From: JBCBJX01 sp038522735
GTDB taxonomy: Bacteria; Pseudomonadota; Alphaproteobacteria; Caulobacterales; Parvularculaceae
Assembly (NCBI GenBank): GCA_038522735.1
Contig: JBCBJX010000016.1
Span: forward strand, 1 to 41,669
DNA length: 41,669 bases
Reading direction: 5' to 3'
In this document: in pieces, positions 40,995-41,669 of the stretch
Position numbering within the stretch: position 1 is the first letter of the stretch
Layout of the letters: every line of letters starts with the position of its first letter
Position numbers and translations under genes: made by a program
The notes under the pieces: generated by a model
Seen by the model: the letters and a program-made list of their open reading frames with translations, nothing else
Databases searched by the model: none
What the model was told of the DNA's origin: nothing

Positions 40995-41183
40995 GAGCGT
41001 ACTCTCGCGAAACGACCCTAGATAGAGTTTAGGTTCAAGACGTAAGATGCGTCAACGAAGGGTCCCGCGGCGCCGCGTCTCTCGATGTCGATGTCGCGAA
41101 GCGCTCCACCGCTTGCGATTGACCGATGCGCGCACGAGGTCGATCGACCGTCGCGGAACCGGAACTGTCGCGTTTCTCGCTAA

Positions 41184-41260
41184 TGGTACCGCCTCCCCGG
41201 TTCGAACGGGGGACCTCTTGATCCACAATCAAGCGCTCTAACCGACTGAGCTAAGGCGGC
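41184..41260 (-). tRNA. tRNA-His (GTG)
   Basis: A complete cloverleaf on the minus strand: acceptor GCCGCCT/AGGCGGT, D-arm with TAGCTCAGTCGGTTAGAGC, anticodon stem CTTGA/TCAAG around loop TTGTGGA (anticodon GTG), T-loop GTTCGAAC, discriminator A73 and encoded CCA (41184-41186). The base before position 1 is A, so there is no genomic G-1. This combination is the known alphaproteobacterial form of tRNA-His. Confidence 0.97.
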
Positions 41261-41360
41261 TTCTGCGGCGACGCCGTCGACCGTAGGCGGGCTCGCCGAG
41301 ACGCGCGGCTATAGCAGGCTCCCCGGCCGGAGCCAAGGCGTTCCAGTGCGCGCGCTGGTC

Positions 41361-41390
41361 CGACGCTCGCTATCGGGCGATAGCGCGTCG
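41361..41390. repeat. Hairpin between tRNA-His and hemA
   Basis: CGACGC-TC-GCTATCG (41361-41375) GG CGATAGC-GCGTCG (41378-41390) forms a 13-base-pair stem with a 2-base bulge. It lies in the 298-base divergent gap (41261-41558) between tRNA-His and hemA, which contains no gene. It could be a regulator site or an RNA structure ahead of hemA. Confidence 0.45.
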
Positions 41391-41558
41391 AATTCGTCGG
41401 CCTTCCAAATTGCGATTGATACGCGGTTTCGCATTCCTTGGCGTCAAGCGCCGTTGGTCGCAGTTGAACGCGATTGCAAGGCCCGCGGGCGGCGCTAAAT
41501 CTTCCAACAGAAACGACACCATCGCAGTGCAAAGAGCCGCGCGCTGCTGGAGGCGAGA

Positions 41559-41669
41559 GTGGATTTTGAGGCGTATTTTTCTGAGGCTCTTTCGGGTCTG
41601 AAGTCGGAAGGGAACTACCGGTATTTCGCGGAGCTGAAGCGGGCGCGGGGGTCGTTTCCGCGGGCGGAG
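41559..41669 (+). CDS. hemA: 5-aminolevulinate synthase, N-terminal fragment (runs off the window)
   Basis: A GTG start at 41559 with GGAGG 5 bases upstream opens a frame that continues to the window end: 37 residues beginning MDFEAYFSEALSGLK, then RYFAELKRARGSFPRA. This is the characteristic N-terminus of alphaproteobacterial 5-aminolevulinate synthase, which joins glycine and succinyl-CoA in the first step of haem synthesis (Shemin pathway). Only the start is in view, so catalytic residues cannot be checked. The gene supports assignment of the host to the Alphaproteobacteria. Confidence 0.85.
   Translation, partial: MDFEAYFSEALSGLKSEGNYRYFAELKRARGSFPRAE

Noticed and set aside
41410..41601. 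Plus-strand 63-codon frame at the window end
   Set aside because: It is out of frame with the recognisable 5-aminolevulinate synthase N-terminus that starts at 41559.

Overview
The window is from a high-GC alphaproteobacterium. The last 111 bases encode the start of an alphaproteobacterial-type 5-aminolevulinate synthase, the tRNA-His has A73 and no G-1, and gene content (DUF2793, single-Cys DksA, DUF1330, CNT transporter) fits a Parvularcula/Caulobacterales-like genome. The genus is inference.

Region 1 (1 to about 21,180) is the right-hand part of an integrated mobile element. It ends in a tyrosine integrase facing away from dusA, a known integration target, and the first codons of dusA are AT-rich, as if supplied by the element. 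No second attachment copy was seen, so the element probably continues off the left edge. Its left part (1-4664, high GC) carries ICE-type genes: an orphan N6-adenine methylase-like protein, DUF736, an ArdC-type antirestriction protein, and a ParD-like/zeta-type toxin-antitoxin pair. Its right part (about 4.9-21.2 kb, visibly lower GC) is a DNA phosphorothioation island of the Ssp type: SspA (cysteine desulfurase), SspB (DUF4007), SspC (large P-loop ATPase), SspD (PP-loop sulfurtransferase) and SspE (DUF262/DUF1524 restriction effector). Around this core lie a DndB-like DGQHR protein, a GIY-YIG nuclease, a phosphorothioation-associated methyltransferase, a four-helix membrane protein, a second methyltransferase and a two-helix membrane protein with a large soluble domain. 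sspA and sspBCD diverge from a promoter region with inverted repeats. The GIY-YIG/DndB-like pair has its own upstream array of TTTGCG elements spaced about two helical turns apart.

Region 2 (21.1-34.4 kb) is chromosomal backbone: dusA, a TauE/SafE permease, a phage-type holin-like protein, DUF1330, a methyltransferase, phosphomannomutase, a CNT nucleoside transporter, two tiny membrane proteins, a GFA protein, DUF3253 plus a uracil-DNA-glycosylase-family gene, DUF2793, a tail-anchored GH24 lysozyme, DksA, and a FliO-like protein. Large palindromic intergenic repeats occur at about 23.9, 25.0, 25.1 and 30.9 kb.

Region 3 (34.4-41.7 kb) holds an acyl-CoA thioesterase and a tight three-gene operon of exported proteins (putative beta-barrel, DUF900-type alpha/beta hydrolase, caspase-like lipoprotein). 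An S41 peptidase lipoprotein, tRNA-His and the start of hemA follow.

The main points of interest are the enlarged Ssp island with its candidate shared operator, and the exported caspase/hydrolase/barrel operon.
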